DNA of 64,000 bases from Labia minor (GCA_963082975.1 OY720347.1:17187187-17251186), one strand, 5' to 3'; numbered from the stretch's first letter, positions 56,601-61,525 are shown. Translations and numbers: made by a program. The notes: generated by a model from the sequence alone, not told the origin.

Positions 56601-58578
56601 CGGTGTTGATAACCGTCCTCTTTGTTTTTATGTATATTGTTGTCACAAAGAGATTAAACACTCTGGCAGGTGGCAAAGGCATTGAATGCAGTAAAGCCAT
56701 TATTAAGAGGTATATATGTATTTATTTATAATTATAATCAATTTAACTGATGCCTTAGTTGTTTATCACTTTGAATATTGTCCTCCAAAGTCTGTTATTA
56801 AAACTTTGTCTTTTATAAAAAAATAAGAATTTATTTTACATTCATAATCAAAGTAATTATTAATTTTTCAATTTATCTATTCCTGTAGTATTGGTGAACT
56901 CGAAAGTTCTCCAAAATATTCTTAACCTGAGCAATGATATTATTTGTAATTCTCAATTTATATTTTTCAGAATGGGACTTATACGTCGCGCTGCACTACT
57001 TTTTATATCGATGCTTATTATGGAAACATCCAGTATATTATATATTAATTTACCATCTTCAATTTGTCAATATATATTTAGTCTCGCAAGTGCACTCCTT
57101 GTAAGTTAAGTTCAGATTTTATAAATTTCATTATAAAACTTAAATTAATTGGAAATGTTTTTGAAATAAATAATCAATTAGGAAAGCTAAGAAATAGTGA
57201 CTAATAATATTTTAAATAATTTTTTTTATTAACTATTTCAGGGATTTATTACATTTCTGTCTTATGCTATTAAAAGTGAAAGTCCCGTCCATATGCGAAT
57301 GCTCAAAAAATTTAAAATGGATTCCGCAGATACTACAGAAGTCAGTTCCGAATCAAATAGTCCTCTAAGATGTAAGTAGATATTTATTTTAAAAAAATGT
57401 ATCAATAAAATTTGAAATTTAATCTATCAATCTTAAGTTGGCTAAGCCAAAACTGTATTCAGTGTGCCACGAACTTTGTCTAAATATAATAAAAATAGTA
57501 TAAGATATAAGACTAAAAGTTATGAATAAAATAAAAAAATATGGCCTTGTATTTATATTTATTTAATTTTTATATTAAACATGAGTCACTGAGTCACGAG
57601 TTTTTTTTTTTAAAAAAGATAGATTAACTTTTTGTAGAATATTTACTAAATTTACTAGAATCATATTTGCTCAATTTTAACTAATTGTATATTTTCATTG
57701 TTGCAGTTTTTACCAAACAAGATGGGGATGCAGAAAGTGAGAGTGCTCCACCGCCACGGCGATGTATGCGTGACATGGCCACAGGTGAAGCGAATTCTGA
57801 AGCAATGTCTGAAGAGACTGCTGCTTCACCAAACACAGAAACTCTCTTACTAACTGATTCTCGTCCTTTTCTTCCAACTATGGATGGTCAGCCGAGTACC
57901 GTTGAAACTTATGTTGAAGGGACAAGCCTGGATGAAAAATCGCCATCAATGAACAATGATTATTTAGATATGACATGCAAAGTGAGACCTGAACCTGCAA
58001 TCTGTTACATTCGTGATCCTATCACTACAACGACAACAGTAACACCCACACAACTAACAACCTCTTCTTCCATAAATGGATTCTCGGAAATTGTTACTGC
58101 CCGTGTGTGTGTAGAATTAGGTTTAGTGTCAACATCACGAACTCCTCCGCCTGAATCCGCTCCCGCCATTGTTTTGTGCAGTGTTGACGTGGAACCATTA
58201 TCACCGCCAATGCTAATCACTGCAGAGGATACACCAAGCCCAGCAACTACTACAGACACCACCACAACGGTTCAGGATGAGAGCGGGTCCGATGAAACGG
58301 ATCAGATCCAACAGAGGAAGCAGCCAGAAGGTCAAGAAGAGAACGACGACCAAATGGAGGGAATGCTAGATAGAATTTCGCACGATTTAGATTATTTATT
58401 AAATCGTTCATCACCTCTTGGTGGGACCATTGTTCTCCATTCAAGGAAACCATCCAAAAGTGTTCGGTGTGGTCGTATCCAAGAGGAAGAAGAACCTCTA
58501 ACGACTTCACCAATTATCCATCAACCATCAACCCCATCAACATCGAACAAAGAAGATCATTCATCTGTAACCGTTTGA
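2451..58578 (+). CDS. Adhesion-class GPCR, 3' 16 exons (Ig-Ig-HormR-GAIN-7TM)
   Basis: Whole-gene entry; exons are listed separately. The joined coding exons give about 1244 residues, open and in phase at every junction. Order by residue of the joined product: SEA-like segment 1-53, Ig 1 54-155, Ig 2 from about 160 to 245, HormR 255-325, GAIN 329-669 ending in a GPS-like motif, seven helices 680-925, cytoplasmic tail to 1244. The order Ig, HormR, GAIN, 7TM is diagnostic of adhesion GPCRs, surface receptors activated by a tethered peptide after the GPS. The subfamily is unresolved: Ig plus HormR plus degenerate GPS plus a long tail recalls ADGRA, the SEA-like piece recalls ADGRF, and the HormR spacing recalls latrophilins. 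The N terminus and signal peptide are not in the window. Introns reach 13.8 kb. All exon borders are predicted by eye from GT/AG signals and phase. Confidence 0.85.
2806..2983. mobile_element. hAT-type MITE, family ii (CAGGGGTGTC)
   Basis: 178 bp, right end AGTTTAGACACCCCTG, left end TAGGTGTCTAAACT (first base changed). Exact 8-bp duplication ATTTAAAT at 2798-2805 and 2984-2991. Confidence 0.8.
3446..3611. mobile_element. hAT-type MITE, family i, short copy
   Basis: Same termini as the 1.9-kb copy (CAGCGGTCGGGGAAC / GTTCCCCGACCGCTG) and the same outer sequence, but without about 130 bp of interior. Flanks TTCATTAG and CATTATAG are only partly alike. Confidence 0.8.
4630..5286 (+). mobile_element. 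Helentron-like (DINE-1 type) element, full copy A1
   Basis: Starts ACCGACCGACGATAG, ends with CGTCGGTCGGTTCGGACC and a hairpin GACCTG-GCCA-CAGGTC close to the AACTTAT end. Inside are a GTCY tetranucleotide microsatellite (4747-4786) and two TGACGTCA palindromes near 5050-5080. Subterminal inverted repeats, GTCY core and 3' hairpin are features of DINE-1/HINE elements. Confidence 0.7.
5813..6080 (-). mobile_element. Helentron-like element, partial copy A2
   Basis: Reverse orientation; holds the middle part, the GTCY run and the ACCGACCGACGATA-type end, lacking the hairpin half. Confidence 0.65.
7660..8500 (-). pseudogene. Non-LTR retrotransposon RT fragment
   Basis: Minus-strand pieces in shifting frames, in order: [31 protein letters not shown] (YADD at 8329-8340), [44 protein letters not shown], then [12 protein letters not shown] and GKCPLGRPS. 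These are the RT palm and C-terminal part of a LINE polymerase. Several frameshifts and stops; not functional. Confidence 0.85.
8612..9025 (+). repeat. Interspersed repeat H, forward copy
   Basis: Shares TTTTACTATCTCGTCAGAGG, a GT-rich run, AAACGGTTTGAGC, TTCAACCGGAAGAGGGTCA and a final AACACGTAGAGCCGGCGC with the reverse copy at 63 kb. No coding frame recognised. Confidence 0.6.
10207..10425. mobile_element. hAT fragment with GTGATTCACAACC / GGTTGAGAATC ends
   Basis: The left end TAGTGATTCACAACC and right end GGTTGAGAATCTA are inverted, with GCGGCAC blocks next to both. This end type resembles SPIN-like hAT elements. No clear target duplication. Confidence 0.6.
10475..11116 (-). mobile_element. 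Helentron-like element, full copy A3
   Basis: Reverse orientation, from the AAGTTGACCTGTGGCCAG end to CGTCGGTCGGTAAA. Paired TGACGTCA sites and the GTCY run are conserved. Overlapping ORFs on it are repeat translation. Confidence 0.7.
11134..11345 (+). mobile_element. Helentron-like element, partial copy A4
   Basis: The first third of the family in forward orientation, starting ACCGACCGACGATAG 17 bp after copy A3 ends, so the two are head to head. Broken after GATGAAATTTGGTAT. Confidence 0.7.
11344..11452 (+). repeat. Repeat B, copy 1
   Basis: TTATTATGCTAGCTAAAATT, then GGTTCTCAAAAACCGCTCTA; the same order recurs at 12.96 kb. It starts where helentron-like copy A4 breaks off. Confidence 0.55.
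11606..11690 (+). repeat. tRNA-like pol III unit
   Basis: A-box-like TATAGTCCAGCGG (11,611-11,623) and B-box-like GGTTCGAAACT (11,656-11,666). No acceptor stem; probably a tRNA-derived SINE head. Confidence 0.45.
12956..13060 (+). repeat. Repeat B, copy 2
   Basis: Matches 11.34-11.45 kb almost base for base; a third fragment of about 30 bp (TATGCTAGCTAAAATTGT) lies at 13.71 kb. Confidence 0.55.
13850..13955. repeat. Short fold-back element
   Basis: AGCTCGGTATCTCAGG at the left and CCGAGCCGAGGCTCGGGG at the right are imperfect inverted arms. It abuts helentron-like copy A5. Confidence 0.4.
13956..14394 (+). mobile_element. Helentron-like element, partial copy A5
   Basis: Only the right two thirds, beginning GGTATATTTACTTAATGC and ending with the CACAGGTCAACTTAT hairpin end. 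The TGACGTCA pair is present. Confidence 0.7.
16444..16583 (+). CDS. Receptor exon 2: first half of Ig domain 1
   Basis: After a TTTATTAG acceptor the exon reads [19 protein letters not shown], then SCVAQG and [10 protein letters not shown]. The B-strand Cys and core Trp of an I-set Ig fold are both present. A sequon NET lies near the end. It closes in phase 2 at a GTAAGT donor. The second half of the domain is across the intron that carries the LTR retrotransposon. Confidence 0.85.
16940..17075 (-). repeat. LINE 3' tail fragment
   Basis: Contains TCTGTGGTTCTTCGGAAC, AAAAGTTCTTTGCTGCAGC and further matches to the 55.6-kb LINE tail, decayed. Confidence 0.5.
17445..17862 (+). repeat. 5' LTR
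   Basis: 418 bp with TGTGG...CCACA ends. It contains four CCACGTGG boxes, a TATATAAAG box and a short repeat region. No AATAAA was seen. The gag start codon lies ten bases before its end. Confidence 0.92.
17552..17756 (+). promoter_or_regulatory. LTR promoter: four CCACGTGG boxes and TATA
   Basis: CCACGTGG palindromes (E-box core CACGTG) at 17,552, 17,594, 17,633 and 17,728, each inside GTCCACGTGGA-like context. TATATAAAG lies at 17,748-17,756, and an initiator-like TTCATTC is about 30 bp downstream near 17,780. The first three boxes are in a repeat of about 40 bp. The same array recurs in the 3' LTR 4322 bp downstream. The binding protein is not known; bHLH-ZIP factors recognise this core. 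Confidence 0.65.
17853..18620 (+). CDS. Gag polyprotein of the LTR element
   Basis: 255 residues. A capsid-like region includes [20 protein letters not shown] and [13 protein letters not shown], followed by a coiled stretch [15 protein letters not shown]. The C terminus has a CHCC motif (C-x3-H-x9-C-x3-C, from residue 228) instead of a standard CCHC knuckle, a hallmark of CsRn1-clade Gag. The ATG lies inside the 5' LTR, so the first codons are read through the LTR end and primer site. Gag assembles the particle and packages RNA. Confidence 0.9.
   Translation: MSHNGDPDGSNTSTTAGEAAVGRVSIKIPAFWTRRPDLWFARIEAQFSANAITSEQTRFDHVVGALDEDVMEQVDDIIKAPPRNPYSALKKQLIQRLGASEASMVKRFFTEERGDRRPSQFLRHLRNLDPKASEGALREAWTRQLPPEARTIVFTMTGKRLDEIAEVADQIVEDNGMAVWATRKNPPLVEEKQSSYANERTSFREEIEQLKKEIRQLRSTKDQPLTVCFYHKRFGKDARKCTTPCTWAENANNSR
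17864..17874 (+). other. Primer binding site, tRNA-Trp type
   Basis: TGGTGACCCCG starts one base after the 5' LTR. It begins TGG, complementary to a tRNA CCA end, and matches the 3' end expected for tRNA-Trp, the primer reported for CsRn1-type elements. It overlaps the gag codons for NGDP. Confidence 0.7.
18548..22156 (+). CDS. Pol polyprotein (PR-RT-RNaseH-IN) of the LTR element
   Basis: The frame opens at 18,548, overlapping gag by 73 nt in the -1 frame; a G-GAA-AAC heptamer near the end of gag is a possible slip site. Counting from 18,572: protease [12 protein letters not shown] (Asp 43), [10 protein letters not shown] (334-337), RNase [11 protein letters not shown] (Asp 488), integrase zinc finger His 678 with later ECQ, catalytic Asp 744 (DLIGPLP), Asp 803 (TTDQG) and Glu 839 (VERFH), a DD35E spacing. 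About 1194 residues, no stops. The last 129 codons lie in the 3' LTR and encode repeats such as [10 protein letters not shown]. All catalytic residues are present. Confidence 0.93.
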   Translation, partial: KVWQRRPQVYHSLHMGGKRKQQPVVGGTGCSSIHSRFFINDNSTGKSFLIDTGSDVSIYPRKYLKADLKPTSRTLTAANGTMIRTFGYETKTLDLGLRQRFPWKFTIASVDTPIIGSDFLGFFNLLVDCRNKRLLASSRNNDDDAEMVPDPVISSIKTPVLLEEFPELTRPSGTPRKIKHNTQHHILTTAGPPTFCRPRRLPPDRLKVAKEEFDNMIRDGTARPSTSPWSSPLHIVPKKDGWRPCGDYRTLNSRTIPDRYPVRHILDYAHELRGATVFSKIDLVRAYHQIPVAPEDIPKTAITTPFGLFEFPFMAFGLRNAAQTFQRFIDEALHGLPFCFAYIDDILVFSSDIKKHRSHLRSLFERLVKYGLVINLDKCVFEAETITFLGYHISKKGSLPLPDRVADLKKFPRPTTAKELRRFLGMLNFYRRFLPHAAEAQAPLNEALSGPNIKGKATVIWTEKRIKAFEAAKENLGKATLLVHPDASAPTSITTDASLTAMGAVLQQFVQGEWRPLAFFSKKMSPTQAKYSAYDRELLAVYEAVRHFRHMIEGRHFIIFTDHKPLINAFTNNKEHRSPRQSNHLNYISEFTTDIRHVSGEDNVVADAFSRVNAITSPIDIRMLADSQTSDAELKMLLNERSKTSLILEKVQIPGSDTTLYCDTSTGKPRPFVTTEFRPQTLWSLHCLGHPGAAASARLTAERFVWPGIKRDCREWAKKCLECQRSKVGRHTVSPIGQFPIPAARFLHVHIDLIGPLPISRGFSYCLTAVDRFSRWPEVVPISDISAETVAEALLSGWISRFGCPEQITTDQGRQFESKLFAALGRLCGFRRSRTTPYHPASNGLVERFHRSLKAAIMCHADQGWCSALPLVLLGIRASFKEDINASSAELVYGEPLRLPGEFFCSNGNPESHSALIENLRRCISKLRPTQTSQHTKRGSFIHRALRDSTHVFLRQDALRGALAAPYTGPHKVLSQDEKTITIQVNLREVRVSIDRVKPAFTLEDFETPSVPILQHSPQQTLPKSEIKIQQNQKAPQQAPERTTRSGRKVKSPKNREYVYEQKEAKFSKGGEWCGKRSSSHHTKPQAEASTSQSGTGITTDSLSGTSRVHVESGANQSGASRVHVESNNQPGASILHVESFTSQPGASKLDPDQSALIPSTTAGPGQSTWTTTSYIKPTEDTRDSFVTPRLYSDIVKSANLK
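21751..21763 (+). other. Polypurine tract
   Basis: AAAAGGGGGGGAG, three bases before the TGTGG start of the 3' LTR, the usual place for plus-strand priming. It is also translated as part of pol. Confidence 0.8.
21767..22184 (+). repeat. 3' LTR
   Basis: 418 bp, the same length as the 5' LTR and base-identical wherever compared. The pol reading frame continues through its first 390 bp and stops at 22,154-22,156. Confidence 0.92.
22275..22479 (+). CDS. Receptor exon 3: second half of Ig domain 1, start of Ig 2
   Basis: The acceptor is TGTGTTTTAG. One base completes the split Arg codon, then the frame reads [34 protein letters not shown] and a strand ending [19 protein letters not shown] is the F-strand signature of Ig domains. 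It ends phase 0 before GTACAA. The 3' LTR of the retrotransposon ends only 90 bp upstream of this exon. Confidence 0.88.
22480..23457 (+). other. Intron 3
   Basis: AT-rich; no repeat family recognised apart from a short GTCGACCGACGG at 22.76 kb. Confidence 0.7.
23458..23622 (+). CDS. Receptor exon 4: Ig domain 2, first half
   Basis: Phase 0 at both ends, 55 codons. It reads [19 protein letters not shown], then [10 protein letters not shown], giving the B-strand Cys and core Trp of a second Ig domain. The partner Cys is in the next exon (ANYTC). Acceptor AATTGTAG, donor GTAATA. Confidence 0.85.
23937..24341. mobile_element. hAT-type MITE, family iii (CCGGCCC ends)
   Basis: 405 bp between exact 8-bp duplications ACTGAGAT. 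Ends CAGTACCGGCCCGAGC and CTAGGGCCGGCCCTG. No coding capacity. Confidence 0.88.
26408..26908 (+). repeat. Tandem duplication of a 250-bp unit
   Basis: Two near-identical copies (26,408-26,657 and 26,658-26,908), starting AGTACCGGGTTCATC and differing by one base in a T run. Each contains GGTTGAGAAACACTAG, the reverse of a hAT-type end. Confidence 0.9.
28166..28480 (+). CDS. Receptor exon 5: end of Ig 2 and HormR domain
   Basis: 105 codons, phase 0 to 0. It starts [19 protein letters not shown] (F strand of Ig 2 with an NYT sequon), then a hormone-receptor domain: a Cys in [42 protein letters not shown]. Four Cys and the W..T..G / CP.G..G / W..P.DLS.C pattern match the HormR domains that precede GAIN in adhesion GPCRs. 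Base composition is clearly less AT-rich than the flanking introns. Confidence 0.9.
28481..36319 (+). other. Intron 5 (7.8 kb)
   Basis: Only a decayed tRNA-like unit (28.7 kb) and simple AT repeats (for example 36,238-36,261) were recognised. ORFs here are short and low-complexity. Confidence 0.7.
28727..28800 (+). repeat. Decayed tRNA-like unit
   Basis: GGGGGTTAACGCGCTTGACT followed by a weakened B box (GTGGTTTAAATGA). A relic only. Confidence 0.3.
36320..36580 (+). CDS. Receptor exon 6: GAIN subdomain A
   Basis: 87 codons, phase 0 to 0, acceptor GTTTTTCAG, donor GTAAGG. It reads [40 protein letters not shown], then amphipathic segments [15 protein letters not shown] and [12 protein letters not shown]. 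Helical content and position after HormR fit the all-helical part of a GAIN domain. One NST sequon is present. Confidence 0.85.
37413..37788 (-). mobile_element. Helentron-like element, degraded copy A6
   Basis: Reverse copy with both ends but a large internal deletion that removes the TGACGTCA pair, plus many substitutions (for example GACAGACGAACAGACC in the microsatellite). Confidence 0.65.
38362..38541. mobile_element. hAT-type MITE, family ii (CAGGGGTGTC)
   Basis: CAGGGGTGTCAAACTCG at the left, AGTTTGACACCCCTG at the right, flanks TTGTACAT and GTGTACAT (7 of 8). Interior with GCGGCCCGC blocks resembles the 2.8-kb copy. Confidence 0.82.
38837..39375 (-). mobile_element. SINE-like unit: tRNA-related head, LINE-like body, GAA tail
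   Basis: On the minus strand a tRNA-like head (39,375-39,297) carries a B-box-like CGTTCGATTCC; the body ends with AGAAGAACAGGCCTTAGG and a GAA-rich tail. The plus-strand ORFs over it are not genes. Confidence 0.5.
41232..41340 (-). repeat. tRNA-derived SINE head, second copy
   Basis: Minus strand: A-box-like CTTGGCCGAGAGTG and B-box CGTTCGATTCC about 43 bp apart, and the same flanking AATCAATGAAATGGAAAATC as the 39.3-kb copy. Acceptor-stem pairing is absent, so it is not a functional tRNA. Confidence 0.55.
42289..43113. mobile_element. Mariner-type element with another nested inside
   Basis: TA-flanked inverted ends CGAGGTTTGTTCAAAAG and CTTTTGAACAGACCTCG. The interior is largely replaced by the second element at 42,396-42,815. 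No open transposase. Confidence 0.75.
42396..42815 (-). mobile_element. Nested mariner with decayed transposase
   Basis: Ends CGAGCGTGGGATGAAAAG and CTTTTCACCCCACTCTCG, flanked by TA, lie inside the outer mariner. The minus strand still reads [15 protein letters not shown] followed by a stop, the region of the first catalytic Asp (VDET) in mariner transposases. Non-functional. Confidence 0.75.
43334..43515. mobile_element. hAT fragment, CAGTGATTCTCAAC end
   Basis: Starts CAGTGATTCTCAACTTTTG followed by GTGCCGCGAGATTTTCG, matching the reverse of the right end of the 10.2-kb element. The other end is not recognisable. Confidence 0.5.
44794..45405 (+). mobile_element. Mariner remnant, third locus
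   Basis: TA-flanked ends CGAGGGCAGGCCAATAAG and CTTATTGACCTGCCCGCG. On the plus strand traces of a transposase C terminus remain: YSRDLAPRG (45,185 region, final catalytic Asp lost) and [16 protein letters not shown], in frames broken by stops. Confidence 0.72.
46601..47013. mobile_element. hAT-type MITE, family iii, inverted copy
   Basis: 413 bp between exact 8-bp duplications TACATGAG. Sequence matches the 23.9-kb copy in reverse orientation (CAGGGCCGGCCCTAGAGCC ... CTCGGGCCGTGCCTG). Confidence 0.88.
47277..47537 (-). CDS. Unidentified minus-strand ORF or exon
   Basis: Open from a TGTAG acceptor-like site to TAA. It includes [39 protein letters not shown] and [20 protein letters not shown]. 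Composition is protein-like and less AT-rich than the surroundings. I do not recognise the family. It lies inside the 12.7-kb receptor intron on the opposite strand, so it could be a nested gene's last exon or a pseudogene. Confidence 0.3.
   Translation of the reverse strand, partial: SIVIVLKYHLVMSFNILGAFELHNSAQLIASFVVGNVPIDDFLRLEGVAYNLIANFTGPMVDMVKAQTKDIVYYINILTQWSSNMI
48428..48857. mobile_element. Unclassified 430-bp DNA element, 10-bp duplication
   Basis: AGGGTTGCCAAC at the left and GTTGGCAAACCT at the right, with AATCATAATT duplicated on both sides (48,418-48,427 and 48,858-48,867). The interior has several AGAGAACAT repeats and no ORF. Confidence 0.75.
48915..48951 (-). repeat. Helentron-like end fragment A7
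   Basis: AACAATACCACCCTTATCAT followed by CGGTCGGTAAAAA: only the terminal ~35 bp of the family remain. Confidence 0.45.
49303..49499 (+). CDS. Receptor exon 7: GAIN, subdomain A to B
   Basis: The acceptor is TTTTTTCTAG; the exon ends in phase 2 at GTGAGT. It reads [20 protein letters not shown], a Pro-rich linker [12 protein letters not shown], then [20 protein letters not shown]. It joins in phase to exons 6 and 8 although the upstream intron is 12.7 kb. No in-phase GAIN exon was found in that intron. Confidence 0.8.
49578..49845 (-). repeat. LINE 3' tail fragment
   Basis: Minus-strand copy with GGCTCTAAGGAACTC and GTCCTTGGTCTTCCAA in the same order as the 55.6-kb copy. The ORF across it is the antisense of a decayed C terminus. 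Confidence 0.6.
49881..50075. repeat. Fold-back element with GAAAC hairpin core
   Basis: Imperfect ~52-bp arms (GACCACATTGTTTGTATAAA and its complement) around a 90-bp spacer with CGACTGC-TTATTCT-GCAGTCG (49,961-49,981). On the minus strand the hairpin is followed by AAACGTTGTA. Confidence 0.65.
50205..50395 (+). repeat. LINE 3' tail fragment with GATA repeats
   Basis: Plus-strand frame reads [19 protein letters not shown] then stop; the copy continues to CGAGTTCCGTAGAGCCACAG and a GATA-rich tail. Confidence 0.7.
50485..50667 (+). CDS. Receptor exon 8: GAIN subdomain B
   Basis: One base completes Ser, then [19 protein letters not shown], a polar loop, [19 protein letters not shown]. Alternating beta strands with sequons NFS and NLS. 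It ends phase 2 at GTAAGT. Confidence 0.85.
50668..53080 (+). other. Intron 8
   Basis: Holds the family iv MITE at 52.0 kb; otherwise AT-rich and unremarkable. Confidence 0.7.
52010..52297. mobile_element. hAT-type MITE, family iv (CAGTGGCGTA)
   Basis: CAGTGGCGTAACTAGG at the left and GGTACGCCACTG at the right, G/C-run rich subterminal parts (GGGGGGCAGGGGGG, TTGCCCCCAGG). Flanks AATATATA and TATATATA agree at 7 of 8. Confidence 0.78.
53081..53258 (+). CDS. Receptor exon 9: GAIN subdomain B
   Basis: One base completes Lys, then [51 protein letters not shown]. Beta strands and an NVT sequon; the single Cys in SLRCAV may pair with a GPS-region Cys. It ends phase 0 at GTAAGA. Confidence 0.85.
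53428..53631 (+). CDS. Receptor exon 10: GPS region of GAIN, degenerate cleavage site
   Basis: 68 codons, phase 0 to 0, with a weak AAG acceptor after ATGTTT. It reads [15 protein letters not shown] and [20 protein letters not shown]. The Trp and the Cys pattern W...C.....C.C match a GPS motif. The His-Leu-Ser/Thr triad after the second C.C Cys is replaced ([11 protein letters not shown]), so autoproteolysis is predicted lost. The downstream TYAVML strand would still form the tethered-agonist segment. Confidence 0.87.
53801..54700 (-). mobile_element. Mariner element, 900 bp, internally deleted
   Basis: Inverted ends CACCCTCCATTCCAAAAG and CTTTTGGAACGGAGGGTG, flanked by TA. It lies in the intron between the GPS and TM1 exons of the receptor. 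Confidence 0.88.
54015..54603 (-). pseudogene. Mariner transposase pseudogene
   Basis: N-terminal helix-turn-helix part [14 protein letters not shown] through [13 protein letters not shown] in one frame; catalytic part in another frame: [44 protein letters not shown]. The last two Asp are 34 residues apart (D34D), typical of mariner. The segment between the DNA-binding part and the first catalytic region is mostly missing, and the C terminus breaks after FYLFP. Confidence 0.85.
55363..55578 (+). CDS. Receptor exon 11: TM1 and TM2
   Basis: 72 codons, phase 0 to 0, acceptor ATATTTTTTAG. A Gly-rich stalk [12 protein letters not shown], then hydrophobic [20 protein letters not shown] (TM1), short loop WWTHRSC, then [20 protein letters not shown] (TM2). 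Several Cys lie in both helices. Confidence 0.88.
55579..56106 (+). other. Intron 11 with LINE tail
   Basis: Carries the LINE tail fragment at 55.62 kb. The next introns (56,261-56,483; 56,710-56,970; 57,101-57,241; 57,372-57,706) are short and empty. Confidence 0.75.
55618..55905 (-). repeat. LINE 3' tail fragment with GATA tail
   Basis: Minus strand reads [34 protein letters not shown], a stop where Trp is expected, then [18 protein letters not shown]. The 3' end runs into GATAGATAGAT. Lies in the intron between receptor exons 11 and 12. Confidence 0.75.
56107..56260 (+). CDS. Receptor exon 12: TM3 and intracellular loop 2
   Basis: Reads [20 protein letters not shown], then [13 protein letters not shown] and the loop [16 protein letters not shown]. 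The Cys that normally sits at the outer end of TM3 is absent. It ends phase 1 at GTGAGT, inside the start of TM4. Confidence 0.85.
56484..56709 (+). CDS. Receptor exon 13: TM4, extracellular loop 2, TM5
   Basis: Reads [15 protein letters not shown] (TM4), loop [14 protein letters not shown], then [20 protein letters not shown] (TM5) and the basic start of loop 3 [13 protein letters not shown]. Family members usually have Cys-Trp in loop 2; here SWW stands there without Cys. It ends phase 2 at GTATAT. Confidence 0.86.
56971..57100 (+). CDS. Receptor exon 14: TM6 and start of TM7
   Basis: One base completes Arg, then [20 protein letters not shown] (TM6), loop [12 protein letters not shown], and [10 protein letters not shown] (first half of TM7). 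It ends phase 0 at GTAAGT. Confidence 0.85.
57242..57371 (+). CDS. Receptor exon 15: end of TM7 and proximal tail
   Basis: Reads [10 protein letters not shown] (end of TM7), then basic [14 protein letters not shown] and Ser/Thr-rich [14 protein letters not shown]. The short basic stretch is where helix 8 lies in this class. It ends phase 1 at GTAAGT. Confidence 0.85.
57707..58578 (+). CDS. Receptor exon 16: cytoplasmic tail and stop
   Basis: 290 codons then TGA. The tail is rich in Ser, Thr, Pro and acidic residues (for example [10 protein letters not shown] and [13 protein letters not shown]). A distinct ordered-looking patch reads [20 protein letters not shown] and is followed by SSPLGG. 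The last four residues, SVTV, could be a PDZ ligand; Val at -2 fits class II better than class I. Long tails with PDZ ligands are common in adhesion GPCRs. Confidence 0.88.
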
Positions 58579-58895
58579 TTATTTAATATATTTTATTTTT
58601 ATTTTTCAATGTGCTCTACTCAAAAAAGAGTTTACATCGATTCTAATTGACTGCTCAATTGTATTATAACCCCAAACTAGGATTTCATAAGCAATCAAGT
58701 TCCTAAAAGGAGGATGACAATCTAATTTCTATTTTTTTATTTTTTTTTTTAATTTTTTCTCTCATTTAAGATCTTTAGTTATTCGATTTATATTGTTATT
58801 TGTATTATTATTTTTATATATTTGCATATTTTACGATATCTTAATATGAAAATATATATTGAAAAACAAATAAAGGCTTTTTTGAAATTACTTAG
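58579..58895 (+). other. Receptor 3' UTR
   Basis: AT-rich non-coding sequence after the TGA. A canonical AATAAA polyadenylation signal lies at 58,869-58,874, about 290 bp after the stop, followed by a T/G-poor stretch. Another AATAAA lies about 100 bp further on. The actual 3' end is inferred. Confidence 0.5.
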
Positions 58896-61525
58896 TAAAA
58901 AAAACAAAAGGAAAATACTTCCTATTTGGTAAAACCTATGAATTCATATTATACATATGATGAAAATTATAAATAAAAAGTACATATTTATTTTAAAATT
59001 TAAATTTTCTCTATTGTTATAATTATAATAAAAGAAGGTGCTATTTTTATTTATTCTTTTTTTTAATTATTTTTATAGTTATATTTTTAAAATTTTACTT
59101 TATGTACAATTTTATTCTTATGGATCTTCTATAATTTTTATATATATATTATTTAGTTCTTTTCTAATATTTTTTCTATTTTATTTATATTAATTGAATA
59201 TATTAATACAAAAAGATGATTTATATGAAGATGATATACACAGTATATTATAATATTAATTAATTAATGTGTTTGATATGTTTCAAACGAGTAGAGCACA
59301 ATTTTATTATTCAAATATTTAATTATCATTTAACGCGTTTTAAAGAACCAAAAGAAAAGAGTTCATTTTAAAAATATTTTTTAGTATTTTCATTAAGAAA
59401 TCAACATAAACTGATTGAAAATCTTAATTTATATAAATAAATATTGATTAAATCGATCTATATTCCATTAGTTAATTAATTATCAGTTAAAAAACACACT
59501 CTTTATTAGGGCGCTTACACACTAGACAACCAAGATGTAATAGCCAAACTGACATTCCAGAATACAGACAAGTAGTTCTATGACAAATTAGCTTCTGAAA
59601 AGTTATCTCTTCACATTTTGTCTGACGCAACAATAAGGAACAGTGTCTAGTGTGCAAGTGTACTTAGTGTTTTACAATAATTTACAATGTTAACATTGAG
59701 TAGACATTGGATATTGTTTATATACTCGTAAATTAAAGAGTCAAAATATCAGCAAATGTTACTGACTCTTAGAACAAGGCCATTCTTAATGAATTAAATT
59801 AATCATATTTTTAATTTTAATTAACCCTCAACCCTCCGTTAAAAATGATAAAAGTAAAAAGTATACAATCAACATTTAATTTTATTAGTAAACAATAATA
59901 AATTATTAACTCATCTCTATCTTATAATAAATGTATAATAAATTTATACATTATATAATATAGTTATTAAACTTAAACATCCGTCTTTGAAAATATCATT
60001 TATATGAATCATTTTTTACAAAAAGAAAAATATAAATAAACTTATATAACAAAAAAAAATAAGAAAATAAAAGAATTAAAAATATAATTATTCCAATTCT
60101 CGATTTATAAAACATTTTCGTTTATATATCTTTTGTAATTATACAATTTTTTGAAATTAATTAAATAAATTATTATAAAACTATTTCAATTGTTTTCTCG
60201 TAGTTTATATAAATAATAAAAAAAGATTATGGTTTCTTCTTGATAACAAAACTATTACTTATATATTATTTATAATTGTGGCTTATAACATCAATCTACA
60301 TAGTTTATTTCAATAAATATAAATTAAAATATGTTTAATTATATAAAATTTTGAAAATGTTTTTTATATATTAGATTTTTTATAATAAAATATCCCTCAC
60401 TGATCATATTTGGTCGATTGATGATTTTTAAGTCAAGTCTAATTTAACAACAATAGTTATCTTCGAATGATTTATGAAAAAATTTTGATTCTTTTTTAAT
60501 GGGGATATTTGTAAATTTTTTATAAATATTTTTTGATATCAATCGATTATTATTAAATATATATTATATTAAGCCATTAATAATTAAAAATTAAGTTTTA
60601 TAAATCGAGTAAGTCATCTAATTAATAAAAAATAATTAAACCATCATTTTATGTTAAAATATCTTTACATATAATTAGATTTCCATAATGGTAAATCTTA
60701 AAAAAAAGAAATTATATTTTTGTACATGTACGAATGTAAATTACTAAATTCTAAAAATTATGTTAATTTATGGAATACATAAAATCTATAATAAATTAAA
60801 AAAAAATAATCTATAATATAAATAAACGTTATCAAAATCTATGGAGACACTAAAGAAATTAAATAAATCTCCATTTTACAAACTTGTCATTGTCTCTGGC
60901 AACTGTTAATTAGTTTAAGAATTTTCTAGTCATCGGCAAAATGTGTAAAAAAAAATAATAACTCAATTCCTTTGACCCTCTTCCTGACACTCGTCCATCA
61001 ACTTTGAATATATCTTAAAAAAAAAATTGTGCTGTGTATATGATTACGAATTTATAAATATATTTTTATTATTATTATTTGTTCTATTTAATTCAATTTA
61101 TTTAGTTTATTTTTCAATATACATATATCCTGAACTAAATTCACGAATTTAAGTTAATTTTCATTCTAATTAAAAGTATTATTTTTATTTTATTTATAAT
61201 TCTTGATTTCAACATAAAAGTCAAATCAAGGTGTTCATAATATCATAAATTAAGTTTTATTAAGGTATCTTGAAGATTATCAAACAAAATAATCGATCGT
61301 TTTCTAATTAACATTGAAAATGTAAAATCTATAAAAATAAATTATTACACTTTTATAATTATAACAAAGATGAATTTATAATAATATAATAAAAATTACT
61401 AAGCAACAAGTCGTCAAATAAAATATTTTAAAATAAAAAAAATTTTAAAAAACAAAATGGTAAAAGTTGAAAAGCATTTATTTGAATTATTTTTTCGTAA
61501 TTTAATTAAAATGATTTATTTTTAG
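58896..61525. other. Intergenic or 5' part of LIM gene
   Basis: Very AT-rich. Apart from the inverted-repeat element at 59.5 kb, no exon or promoter could be recognised, so the start of the LIM gene is unknown. Confidence 0.5.
59508..59665. repeat. Short inverted-repeat element, intergenic
   Basis: GCTTACACACTAGACA on the left and TGTCTAGTGTGCAAGT on the right are inverted with few mismatches. Possible MITE; the duplication is not clear. Confidence 0.45.
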
